A stretch of DNA of 16,165 nucleotides from CAZPBC01 sp964584775 (GTDB taxonomy: Bacteria; Chlamydiota; Chlamydiia; Chlamydiales; SLFE01): NCBI GenBank assembly GCA_964584775.1, contig CAZPBC010000044.1, positions 1 to 16,165 on the forward strand, written 5' to 3'. The notes beneath the pieces are model-generated. The model made no database searches. It was given only the letters and a program-made list of their open reading frames with translations, and was not told the origin of the DNA. Below, one piece after another: positions 1-5,112 of the stretch (the first letter of the stretch is position 1; each line of letters begins with the position of its first letter). The translations under genes were made by a program, and so were the position numbers.

Positions 1-126
1 CATAGGAAAGTAGTTGTAAATAGAAATTTTCAAAACGGCTCCATTTTCAATAAGTTTTAGATTTGTTACCTAATTCACCAGGAAAGAGGGATTAGAAGAG
101 AAAAATGATTTAGTAAAGATAAAAAG
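1..126. other. AT-rich flank without a recognisable gene
   Basis: This short AT-rich stretch precedes the transposase remnants. I see no open frame with protein-like composition and no convincing promoter. It may contain the outer end of the IS5-type element whose broken reading frame starts at 168, but I could not identify a terminal inverted repeat with a partner inside the window. Confidence 0.4.
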
Positions 127-170
127 CATGGGGTAAACTCTTTTTTACAAAAAAAGGAGAGAACCCCATG
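127..170 (+). promoter_or_regulatory. Hairpin covering RBS and start of the IS5-type transposase remnant
   Basis: CATGGGGT at 127-134 is the exact reverse complement of ACCCCATG at 163-170. Inside it, CTCTTTTTT (138-146) can pair with A-rich/GGAG sequence at 150-159 with one bulged G. The 3' arm includes the start codon ATG (168-170), and the inner arm includes the Shine-Dalgarno-like AAGGAGAG. Folded RNA would hide both. Sequestration of the transposase start in read-through transcripts is a known control strategy of insertion sequences; applying it here is inference. The downstream frame is broken, so the structure is probably a relic. Confidence 0.5.
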
Positions 171-240
171 AGTCGTGAGTCGCGACTGGTCAAAGTATAA
201 CAAACCCTTGGTTAACCGTGGTATTCTGACTTTTTCCTGA
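168..240 (+). pseudogene. IS5-type transposase, N-terminal remnant
   Basis: From the ATG at 168 the frame gives MSRES. After one extra base, the frame starting at 184 continues as DWSKYNKPLVNRGILTF and then meets a stop at 238. The pattern W-S-x-Y-N-x-x-L-V-x-R-G-x-L-T-F is the usual amino end of IS5-group DDE transposases, where it precedes a longer catalytic domain that is missing here. The start ATG is preceded by AAGGAGAG. The defects are a +1 frameshift between the first five codons and the rest, and complete loss of the catalytic domain. The match stops within a run of five T at 231-235, where homology to a different transposase family begins. Family assignment is from remembered motif patterns, not a search. 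Confidence 0.65.
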
Positions 241-445
241 AGAGATTCGAAAGATCATCTACACGACAAACGCCGCGGAGGCCCTACACCGACGGTTCCT
301 AAAAGTGACGAAGAACAAAGCGGTTTTCTCCTCAGATAAGTCGCTGATGAAGTTGCTCTACTTGACTCTAGAAAATCTCTTTGAGAAATCGACCATGTCG
401 GTCAATGGCTGGAAGGAGACAATTTCTCAGTTTGGAATTATATAG
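230..445 (+). pseudogene. IS256-family transposase, C-terminal remnant
   Basis: In the frame of position 239 the sequence reads FPEEIRKIIYTTNAAEAL, then a K-V-T-K-N-K segment, then L-K-L-L-Y-L-like residues and WKETISQFGII before a TAG stop at 443-445. This is the typical tail of IS256-family (mutator type, DDE) transposases: the I-Y-T-T-N-A-x-E motif carries the last catalytic glutamate, followed by the conserved W-K-x-x-x-x-Q-F element. Only about 70 residues remain of a protein of roughly 400. The TAG falls where family members usually continue with Y-G-D; after it the frame reads GDPLDLDV, so the stop is probably a nonsense mutation. The upstream boundary coincides with the end of the IS5-type remnant. 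Confidence 0.75.
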
Positions 446-567
446 GGAGATCCTTTAGATTTGGATGTCCGAACCGCTTTTACACAGTTAACGGAACACT
501 CTCCAGGAGTCTAGCGGCGAGGTCTCAAAGATGGAGCTCATCGTCTGGAAGATCTGATTTGTGCAGT
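446..567. other. Non-coding tail between transposase debris and terminator
   Basis: The IS256 frame can be followed past its TAG for 22 more codons to a second TAG at 512-514, with no clear family match beyond the first few residues. From 515 to 567 I see neither a gene nor a regulatory site. The right-hand end of the old element probably lies in this stretch, but no inverted repeat marks it. Confidence 0.35.
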
Positions 568-586
568 TGGGCCCTGAGAGGGCCCA
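568..586 (-). terminator. Hairpin downstream of the CT504-like gene
   Basis: TGGGCCCT (568-575) and AGGGCCCA (579-586) form a perfect 8-bp GC-rich stem with a 3-base GAG loop, 11 bases past the stop of the minus-strand gene ending at 598. The sequence after it on the minus strand is not T-rich, so it may act as a weak terminator or an mRNA 3' stabiliser. Its core is nearly identical to the rplQ terminator at 2593-2611. Confidence 0.55.
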
Positions 587-597
587 TTCATCTCTAT

Positions 598-1407
598 TTA
601 GACTTCTTCTTGAGAAAAGTTCCAGAGTTCTTCTGGACTCCGCTCAGAGGCTTTTTCAGGAAGCTCAGGAGCTGCAGTTGGCTCCGATTCCGGCTCTGGT
701 GAAGCTTCTTTCTTTGCTGGCGACTCTGCCGGCTTCTCTTCTTTTGTTGCTTCAGCGGACGCTCCCTCTTCTTCGGTATCAAAGAAAGCTTCCTTATATG
801 TTTCTCGGTACTGACCGATCGTCTCTGAGATCAGAGGAGGAGGGCTCAAGAGAGAGCGGATGATATTAGAGGCAGACTCTCTCTTCTCAGCAGGAGAATC
901 GATGTCTGCAATATCTTCCTGTGGTTTGGGAAGCTTGACCTTCGGTTCTTTACGCTCCTTGGACTCTTTCCCCTCTTTGGGCTCTTTTCCCTCTTTAGGT
1001 TCTTTCTCATCTTTTGATTCTTTCTCTTTCGCCTCTTTAGACTCGCCCTTCTTTTTACGGAGGTGGCGTTTACGCTCGCGTTTCTTTTCCGTTTTTTCGG
1101 CGCGTTTTCCTTCTTTCTTGTCGTCAGATTCTTTGGATCCAATCTTGATCGAGCGGTCCATTCCAACGGCTTTTAAAACCATGCGAGCTTCACGCACTTC
1201 GAGGACTTCATAGTCGACGACAGGAAGGAGGAAGCTTTTAGGTTTTTCTAGAGAGCGGAAGAAGAAAGCATCTCCAAAAGAGACCACTTCCACAGCATCC
1301 ACGAAGTACTCTTCTTGGCCAGCTCCTTTGCTACTACGCACAACGAGCTTGCACCCTTCTCTAGGGGTGATGATAGTTTCTATAACAGGTTCTCGTGTAA
1401 AGTCCAC
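598..1407 (-). CDS. Lys/Glu-rich hypothetical protein, positional match to chlamydial CT504
   Basis: This 269-residue protein has no recognised enzyme domain, signal peptide or membrane segment. Residues 1-90 look folded (E-T-I-I-T-P, E-Y-F-V-D-A-V, F-F-F-R-S-L-E-K-P-K-S-F-L-L-P). Residues 91-160 are highly charged K/E/R with the hexapeptide KEPKEG repeated at about 135-150. Residues 180-213 (NIIRSLLSPPP ... YKEAFFDTEE) again look conserved, and the tail is E/P/A-rich. It lies 58 bp after gapA, the place of CT504 in C. trachomatis, so it is probably that chlamydia-specific family; this rests on synteny and remembered similarity. The start is a GTG without a good Shine-Dalgarno. The frame stays open upstream to a TAA at 1447-1449 and gives FEQWNDAV just before the GTG, so the true start could be slightly upstream at a non-standard codon. 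Function unknown. Confidence 0.7.
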   Translation of the reverse strand: MDFTREPVIETIITPREGCKLVVRSSKGAGQEEYFVDAVEVVSFGDAFFFRSLEKPKSFLLPVVDYEVLEVREARMVLKAVGMDRSIKIGSKESDDKKEGKRAEKTEKKRERKRHLRKKKGESKEAKEKESKDEKEPKEGKEPKEGKESKERKEPKVKLPKPQEDIADIDSPAEKRESASNIIRSLLSPPPLISETIGQYRETYKEAFFDTEEEGASAEATKEEKPAESPAKKEASPEPESEPTAAPELPEKASERSPEELWNFSQEEV

Positions 1408-1444
1408 GGCATCATTCCATTGTTCAAATGTTTGTCCAGTTTGA

Positions 1445-1462
1445 CCTTATCAAGTGATAAGG
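1445..1462. repeat. Perfect inverted repeat between gapA and the CT504-like gene
   Basis: CCTTATC (1445-1451) and GATAAGG (1456-1462) form a perfect 7-bp stem with loop AAGT. It lies a few bases after the gapA stop on the minus strand. No T-run follows on either strand, so it is not a classical terminator. It could be an mRNA processing or stability hairpin separating the two cistrons, or a protein-binding palindrome. The TAA that closes the upstream extension of the next gene lies within it. Confidence 0.5.
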
Positions 1463-1465
1463 CCT

Positions 1466-2494
1466 TTACCCAGCAGCTACACTGCTGGTTTCCCTGGATG
1501 CCATGATGCGGAGAAGGTCAATGATACGGGCAGCATATCCCATCTCATTATCGTACCAAGCGATCAGTTTAAAGAACTGATCATTCAGAGCCATTCCTGC
1601 CCCCGCATCAAAGATGCAGGAAGAACGGTTACCGATAAAGTCAGAAGAGACTAGCTGCTCATCAGAATACTCAAGAATTCCCTTCATCTCATTTTCTGAA
1701 GCTCTTTTCATTGTTGCTAAGAGCTCCTCAAAAGAGGTCGGCTTCGATAGGCGCACAGTGAGATCGACGACCGATACATCAAGGGTCGGAACTCGGAGTG
1801 CCATCCCAGTAAGTTTACCTTTTACTTCAGGCAAACAGAGTGATACAGCTTTTGCCGCACCAGTTGAAGCGGGAATGATATTTTGACCTGCTGCTCGACC
1901 TCCCCGCCAATCTTTTTTAGAGGGTCCATCGACCGTTGGCTGGGAGGCAGTCGCTGCATGCACGGTTGTCATCAAACCCTCTTCGATCCCGAAATGATCA
2001 AGTAGTACTTTGGTGAGGGGGGCTAGACAGTTCGTTGTACATGAAGCATTGGATACAATGACATCTTTTTCAGGGTTGTACTTATGATGGTTCACTCCCA
2101 CCACAAATGTCGGTATGTCACCCTTAGCGGGTGCGGAAATTACCACTCTTTTGGCGCCGGCTGCTAGGTGTTTGCCAGCCCCTTCAGGAGAGGTAAATAA
2201 TCCGGTTGAATCCACCACATAATCAACATGAAGGTCTTTCCAAGGGAGGCTTGCTGGATCTTTGTCTGCAAGGACCACCGTCTTCTTTCCCTTCACAATC
2301 AGTGAGTTTCCCTCGACTCTGACTTCAGAATCCAAGGCACCGTGGACGGAATCATATTTAAGTAGGTAAGCTAAGTTATCAGCTGGAACGAGGTCGTTGA
2401 TTGCCACTACTTCAATGTCATCGCATTCCATAGCAATTCGAAAAACGAGGCGTCCTATACGCCCAAATCCATTAATAGCAATCTTTGTTGACAT
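1466..2494 (-). CDS. gapA: Glyceraldehyde-3-phosphate dehydrogenase (NAD-type)
   Basis: This enzyme oxidises and phosphorylates glyceraldehyde 3-phosphate to 1,3-bisphosphoglycerate with NAD in cytosolic glycolysis. The 342 residues fit the family (about 330-340). The N-terminal Rossmann domain begins with INGFGRIGR (residues 7-15), with acidic D34 in the cofactor-specificity turn AIND. The catalytic motif SNASCTTNC is at 148-156 with Cys152, and the base His180 is in T-T-V-H. DGPSKKDWRGGR and the C-terminal WYDNEMGYA are also present. Chlamydial genomes place gapA directly after rplQ, as here, but separated by a terminator and its own promoter, so it is likely transcribed independently of the ribosomal operon. 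The ATG start has a weak upstream GGAAAAAG ribosome site. Confidence 0.97.
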   Translation of the reverse strand: MSTKIAINGFGRIGRLVFRIAMECDDIEVVAINDLVPADNLAYLLKYDSVHGALDSEVRVEGNSLIVKGKKTVVLADKDPASLPWKDLHVDYVVDSTGLFTSPEGAGKHLAAGAKRVVISAPAKGDIPTFVVGVNHHKYNPEKDVIVSNASCTTNCLAPLTKVLLDHFGIEEGLMTTVHAATASQPTVDGPSKKDWRGGRAAGQNIIPASTGAAKAVSLCLPEVKGKLTGMALRVPTLDVSVVDLTVRLSKPTSFEELLATMKRASENEMKGILEYSDEQLVSSDFIGNRSSCIFDAGAGMALNDQFFKLIAWYDNEMGYAARIIDLLRIMASRETSSVAAG

Positions 2495-2509
2495 CGACTT
2501 TTTCCAGAG

Positions 2510-2548
2510 ATAGATCTCTTTTCCGGAATTCGGAAAAAAAAGATCTAT
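2510..2548 (-). repeat. Long inverted repeat in the gapA 5' leader
   Basis: ATAGATCTCTTTTCCG (2510-2525) is matched by the complement of 2531-2548 (CGG, eight A, GATCTAT) around a five-base loop, giving 16-18 base arms. On the gapA transcript it would lie at or within a few bases of the predicted 5' end (about 2551) and finish 15 bases before the ATG. No T-run follows on the minus strand, so it is not a terminator for that direction. It may stabilise the gapA mRNA or bind a regulator as DNA. Confidence 0.6.
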
Positions 2549-2557
2549 TTTCCCTTA

Positions 2558-2586
2558 ATTTTATCTGTGAGCGGGTTGTTTGTAAA
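2558..2586 (-). promoter_or_regulatory. Predicted housekeeping promoter of gapA
   Basis: On the minus strand, TTTACA (2586-2581) is followed after exactly 17 bases by TAAAAT (2563-2558), each one mismatch from sigma-70/sigma-66 consensus. The predicted start of transcription is near 2551, about 57 bases before the gapA ATG. The -35 box is part of the T-rich tail of the rplQ terminator. Confidence 0.65.
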
Positions 2587-2592
2587 GAAAAA

Positions 2593-2611
2593 TAGGGCCC
2601 GAGGGGCCCTA
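2593..2611 (-). terminator. Intrinsic terminator of the ribosomal protein operon
   Basis: The minus-strand RNA after rplQ forms an 8-bp stem, TAGGGCCC with GGGCCCTA, around a 3-base loop, directly followed by TTTTTCTTT. This is a standard rho-independent terminator, 24 bases past the rplQ stop. It ends the long ribosomal transcript before gapA. Confidence 0.85.
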
Positions 2612-2635
2612 GAGAAAAATCAACTTATGTCGCTG

Positions 2636-3064
2636 TTAATCAGCTAGATACTCAATTACACAGGTCTGTGCATTGTCACCAGCGCGACGAGAATCCTTGA
2701 CAATACGAGTGTAGCCACCCTGACGCTCTTTGAAGCGTGGAGCAAGGTCATCGAAGAGGATTCCAATCACTTGACGGTCAACGTTGTAAGCAGAGGTATC
2801 GCCCGCTTTAGCACGTCTGGCCTCTTTAGGAGTTAGGCTATTGTAAGTGATCATCAGCTCACCGATCGCTTGACGGCGGCTAGCAAGAGTCCCCTTCTTT
2901 GCGAGGGTGATCATTTTGTCTGCATAAGAGCGGAGAGCTTTAGCCTTTGTTACCGTCGTATTGATACGGCCATGGTAGATCAAAGACTTGAGCATGTTAG
3001 CAAACATGCAACGTCTGTGTGAGGAAGTTCTTCCTAGCTTTTCTGTTTTTTTACGGTGTCTCAT
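2636..3064 (-). CDS. rplQ: 50S ribosomal protein L17
   Basis: L17 is a large-subunit protein near the exit-tunnel side. The start MRHRKKTEKLGRTSSHR and the following M-F-A-N-M-L-K-S-L and R-I-x-T-T-x-x-x-A-K-A-L-R segments are diagnostic. Residues 33-70 carry the usual A-D-K-M-I-T-L-A-K-K-G element. Its 142 residues slightly exceed the E. coli protein (127) through the C-terminal part. The gene starts 5 bp after the rpoA stop, with its ribosome site GAGGA inside the end of rpoA, so the two are likely translationally coupled. It is the last gene of the operon. Confidence 0.97.
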   Translation of the reverse strand: MRHRKKTEKLGRTSSHRRCMFANMLKSLIYHGRINTTVTKAKALRSYADKMITLAKKGTLASRRQAIGELMITYNSLTPKEARRAKAGDTSAYNVDRQVIGILFDDLAPRFKERQGGYTRIVKDSRRAGDNAQTCVIEYLAD

Positions 3065-3069
3065 TGAAA

Positions 3070-4182
3070 TTATTCCTCGTTAAAGACAGCTTCTTTTTTA
3101 CTTTTTTTCTTTTCGTTATGCTCTCGGATCTTCTCTTTGACGTTGTCTGAGTTGACTCCCATTTTATGTAGGTCCATTCCGAGCGAGAGGTTCATATCCA
3201 CGAGCTTCTGCTTGATTTCGTTCAAAGACTTCTTCCCGAAGTTTTTGAACTCTAGCATACGTCTCTCTGGGATGAGAACCAGTTCTCCGATTGTCTCAAT
3301 CTGTGCACCGCTCAAGCAATTTGTCGAACGGACAGAGAGTTCAATCTCGTCAATACGGAGGCAAAGCTTATCCATCAGATCATCATCTTCTTCACTCTCC
3401 TCTTCGAGTCCCTCATCAAAAACAACAGAGTGTGTTTTGACTTTGTTGAAGACGTCGAAGTGCTTCAGTCCGATTTGAGAAGCAAAGGAGATCGCCTCTT
3501 CTGGTGTGATTCTTCCGTCAGTTTGAACTTCAAGAACGAGGCGGTCGAAATCGGTATCTTGTCCGACACGGGTATTCTCAACGAAGTAGTTCACAAGCTT
3601 CACAGGAGAGAAAGCAGCGTCGATCAGAATTTCGTCGACGACTTTATCCTTAAGCTCAATTCTTTCAGAAGGAACATAGCCACGGCCAATCATGACACGG
3701 AGGTCAATCTGCTTGCTCATCGGTGCCGTTGCCGTGAAAATCTTATGATCAGGGTTCATCACCTCGTAATTTCCGACAGTGATAATTTGGCCAAGAGTGA
3801 CAACGTGTGATCCTCCCCCTGCATCGAGATCGTCTTGAGTGACTTCGACAACTGAAGTGAGAACGCGTGCATCACGCGCATGAGACTCCTCTTCGGTTGG
3901 AAGCTTTCTAAGAAGAGCTCCTTTGAGGTTCAGGATAATGTTTGTCATATCCTCGATCACGCCTTCGATCGCCATGAACTCGTGAGAAACTCCCTCAATG
4001 CGTACAGAAACAATCGCAGGAGCTTCAAGTGAGTTGAGAAGCATACGACGCATAGAGTTGCCAATGGTGTGTCCGAACCCTCTTTCAAAAGGCTCAGCTG
4101 TAAACTGGGCATGATTTGGTTTCGATTGCTCTTTCACCAAAATTTTTGTTGGCATCTCAAACTTGCCATATTTTACCGTCAT
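3070..4182 (-). CDS. rpoA: DNA-directed RNA polymerase subunit alpha
   Basis: The alpha subunit dimerises to scaffold beta and beta-prime and contacts promoters and activators. The N-terminal domain (about 24-250) contains G-F-G-H-T-I-G-N-S-M-R-R-x-L-L (35-49) and A-I-E-G-V-I-E-D-M-T-N-I-I-L-N-L-K (71-87). An acidic linker (258-269, nearly all E/D) leads to the C-terminal domain (271-340), with DELSVRSTNC-like residues around R285 (the equivalent of E. coli R265, which binds UP elements) and F-G-K-K-S-L-N-E-I-K (315-324). A charged tail of some 30 residues (341-370) extends beyond the E. coli length (329); chlamydial alpha subunits are similarly long. TTAGGAG lies seven bases before the ATG. 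The 30-bp spacing from rpsK has no rpsD, as in chlamydiae. Confidence 0.97.
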   Translation of the reverse strand: MTVKYGKFEMPTKILVKEQSKPNHAQFTAEPFERGFGHTIGNSMRRMLLNSLEAPAIVSVRIEGVSHEFMAIEGVIEDMTNIILNLKGALLRKLPTEEESHARDARVLTSVVEVTQDDLDAGGGSHVVTLGQIITVGNYEVMNPDHKIFTATAPMSKQIDLRVMIGRGYVPSERIELKDKVVDEILIDAAFSPVKLVNYFVENTRVGQDTDFDRLVLEVQTDGRITPEEAISFASQIGLKHFDVFNKVKTHSVVFDEGLEEESEEDDDLMDKLCLRIDEIELSVRSTNCLSGAQIETIGELVLIPERRMLEFKNFGKKSLNEIKQKLVDMNLSLGMDLHKMGVNSDNVKEKIREHNEKKKSKKEAVFNEE

Positions 4183-4212
4183 TCTAGGCTCCTAACTCTA
4201 ATAAATTGTTTC

Positions 4213-4626
4213 TTAGACTCTTCTACGCTTTCTCGGCTTACAGCCGTTGTGCGGAACAGGAGTGATATCTTCAATTTCAGTTACCATCAAACCAGCGCTT
4301 TGTAGACCACGGACAGCAGACTCACGTCCAGCACCAGGTCCGTTGATTCTCACTTTCGCTTCTTTCATCCCGAGCGCCATCGCATCTCTTGCTGCTGCTT
4401 GCGCTGCAACCGTCCCTGCATAGGCTGAGGATTTTTTTGAGTGATGGAAGTTCACACGGCCCGTAGAGGCCCAAGAAACCACGCGTCCACCTAAGTCGGT
4501 GATCGTCACAATGGTGTTGTTAAAGGTTGCTTTAACATGGACCACTCCAGCTGGAACGCTAAGCTGTTTTTTCTTCTTCGTTGGTCTTTTCGCTGAAGAG
4601 TGAGATGTACTCTGTTTTGTAGCCAA
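4213..4626 (-). CDS. rpsK: 30S ribosomal protein S11
   Basis: S11 lies on the 30S platform, contacts the mRNA exit region and helps bind the Shine-Dalgarno helix. Motifs: H-V-K-A-T-F-N-N-T-I-V-T-I-T-D (30-44), A-A-Q-A-A-A-R-D-A-M (74-83), V-R-I-N-G-P-G-A-G-R-E-S-A-V-R-G-L, and the C-terminal D-I-T-P-V-P-H-N-G-C-K-P-R-K-R-R-R-V. The start is a TTG at 4624-4626, preceded by AGGGAG at proper spacing; the next methionine would remove most of the protein. An N-terminal S/K-rich extension of about 20 residues precedes the core, giving 137 residues against about 129 in E. coli. It lies 11 bp after rpsM. Confidence 0.97.
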   Translation of the reverse strand: MATKQSTSHSSAKRPTKKKKQLSVPAGVVHVKATFNNTIVTITDLGGRVVSWASTGRVNFHHSKKSSAYAGTVAAQAAARDAMALGMKEAKVRINGPGAGRESAVRGLQSAGLMVTEIEDITPVPHNGCKPRKRRRV

Positions 4627-4637
4627 GTTAAAACTCC

Positions 4638-5006
4638 CTATTTCTTCTTATTAGCAACGGTTTTCTTACGGCCTTTTCGTGTTCTAGCGTTCGTGCTAGT
4701 ACGCTGGCCACGGACAGGCAGTCCCAAACGGTGTCTCAGACCTCTGTACGAGTGGATGGAGATCAAGCGCTTGATATTCCCTTGGACTTCTCTTCTCTTA
4801 TCCCCTTCCACGATGTAGTCACTCTGTAGAAGGCTGTTGATTCTGGCGATGTCGTCCTGGGTCAGCTCTCTGGCTTTCATCCCTGGATCAAGCTTCAGCT
4901 TCTCGATGACTTCCATCGCTAGCTTCCGACCGAGTCCATAGATGTATGTGAGACTGATCTCTAGTCGCTTATTGTCTGGTATATCGATACCGACCACTCT
5001 CGGCAT
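4638..5006 (-). CDS. rpsM: 30S ribosomal protein S13
   Basis: S13 sits in the 30S head and forms intersubunit bridges. The N-terminus M-P-R-V-V-G-I-D-I-P-D-N-K-R-L-E-I-S-L-T (1-20) and T-Y-I-Y-G-L-G (20-26) are typical, as are the helical centre and the basic C-terminal tail with S-Y-R-G-L-R-H-R-L-G-L-P-V-R-G-Q-R-T and N-A-R-T-R-K-G. The length is 122 residues (E. coli 118). AGGAG lies seven bases before the ATG. It heads the second half of the operon, after a 106-bp gap from secY that may carry its own promoter. Confidence 0.97.
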   Translation of the reverse strand: MPRVVGIDIPDNKRLEISLTYIYGLGRKLAMEVIEKLKLDPGMKARELTQDDIARINSLLQSDYIVEGDKRREVQGNIKRLISIHSYRGLRHRLGLPVRGQRTSTNARTRKGRKKTVANKKK

Positions 5007-5060
5007 GTTTGTCTCCTGTCTTTACTTAACAAAGCGCTCTGTTGAGCTTTCTTCGTAAAA

Positions 5061-5097
5061 ATTACAAAAATAATAGCAAAGGAACCAATTTAGTTCC
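5061..5097 (-). promoter_or_regulatory. Possible weak terminator plus internal promoter between secY and rpsM
   Basis: On the minus strand, GGAAC (5097-5093) pairs with GTTCC (5085-5081) around seven bases and is followed by a T-rich tract, a weak terminator-like hairpin. Overlapping it, TTGGTT (5088-5083) and TGTAAT (5066-5061) are separated by 16 bases and could be -35 and -10 boxes for rpsM-rpsK-rpoA-rplQ. Each match is imperfect, and the region is AT-rich, so chance occurrence is possible. Confidence 0.3.
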
Positions 5098-5112
5098 ATT
5101 TTAAAAGGCTTT

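Noticed and set aside
950..1040. CRISPR-like or satellite array suggested by repeated CTCTTT units
   Set aside because: The repeats are contiguous, imperfect, in phase with codons (18 bases, hexapeptide) and have no spacers; they are coding repeats.
594..1213. Alternative open frames on both strands over the K/E-rich part of the CT504-like gene
   Set aside because: Purine-rich low-complexity DNA keeps other frames open; only the frame 598-1407 has plausible folded ends and fits the synteny.
1469..1490. Hairpin CCAGCA/TGCTGG at the end of gapA as terminator
   Set aside because: It lies inside the coding region for the C-terminal residues and has no T-tract after it.
5031..5050. Imperfect hairpin AAAGC/GCTTT in the rpsM leader
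   Set aside because: Short, with a bulge and no T-tract; not clearly better than chance in AT-rich sequence.
5007..5112. Possible rpmJ (L36) between secY and rpsM
   Set aside because: The gap of 106 bp is shorter than a 37-codon gene and shows no cysteine-rich L36 pattern in any frame.
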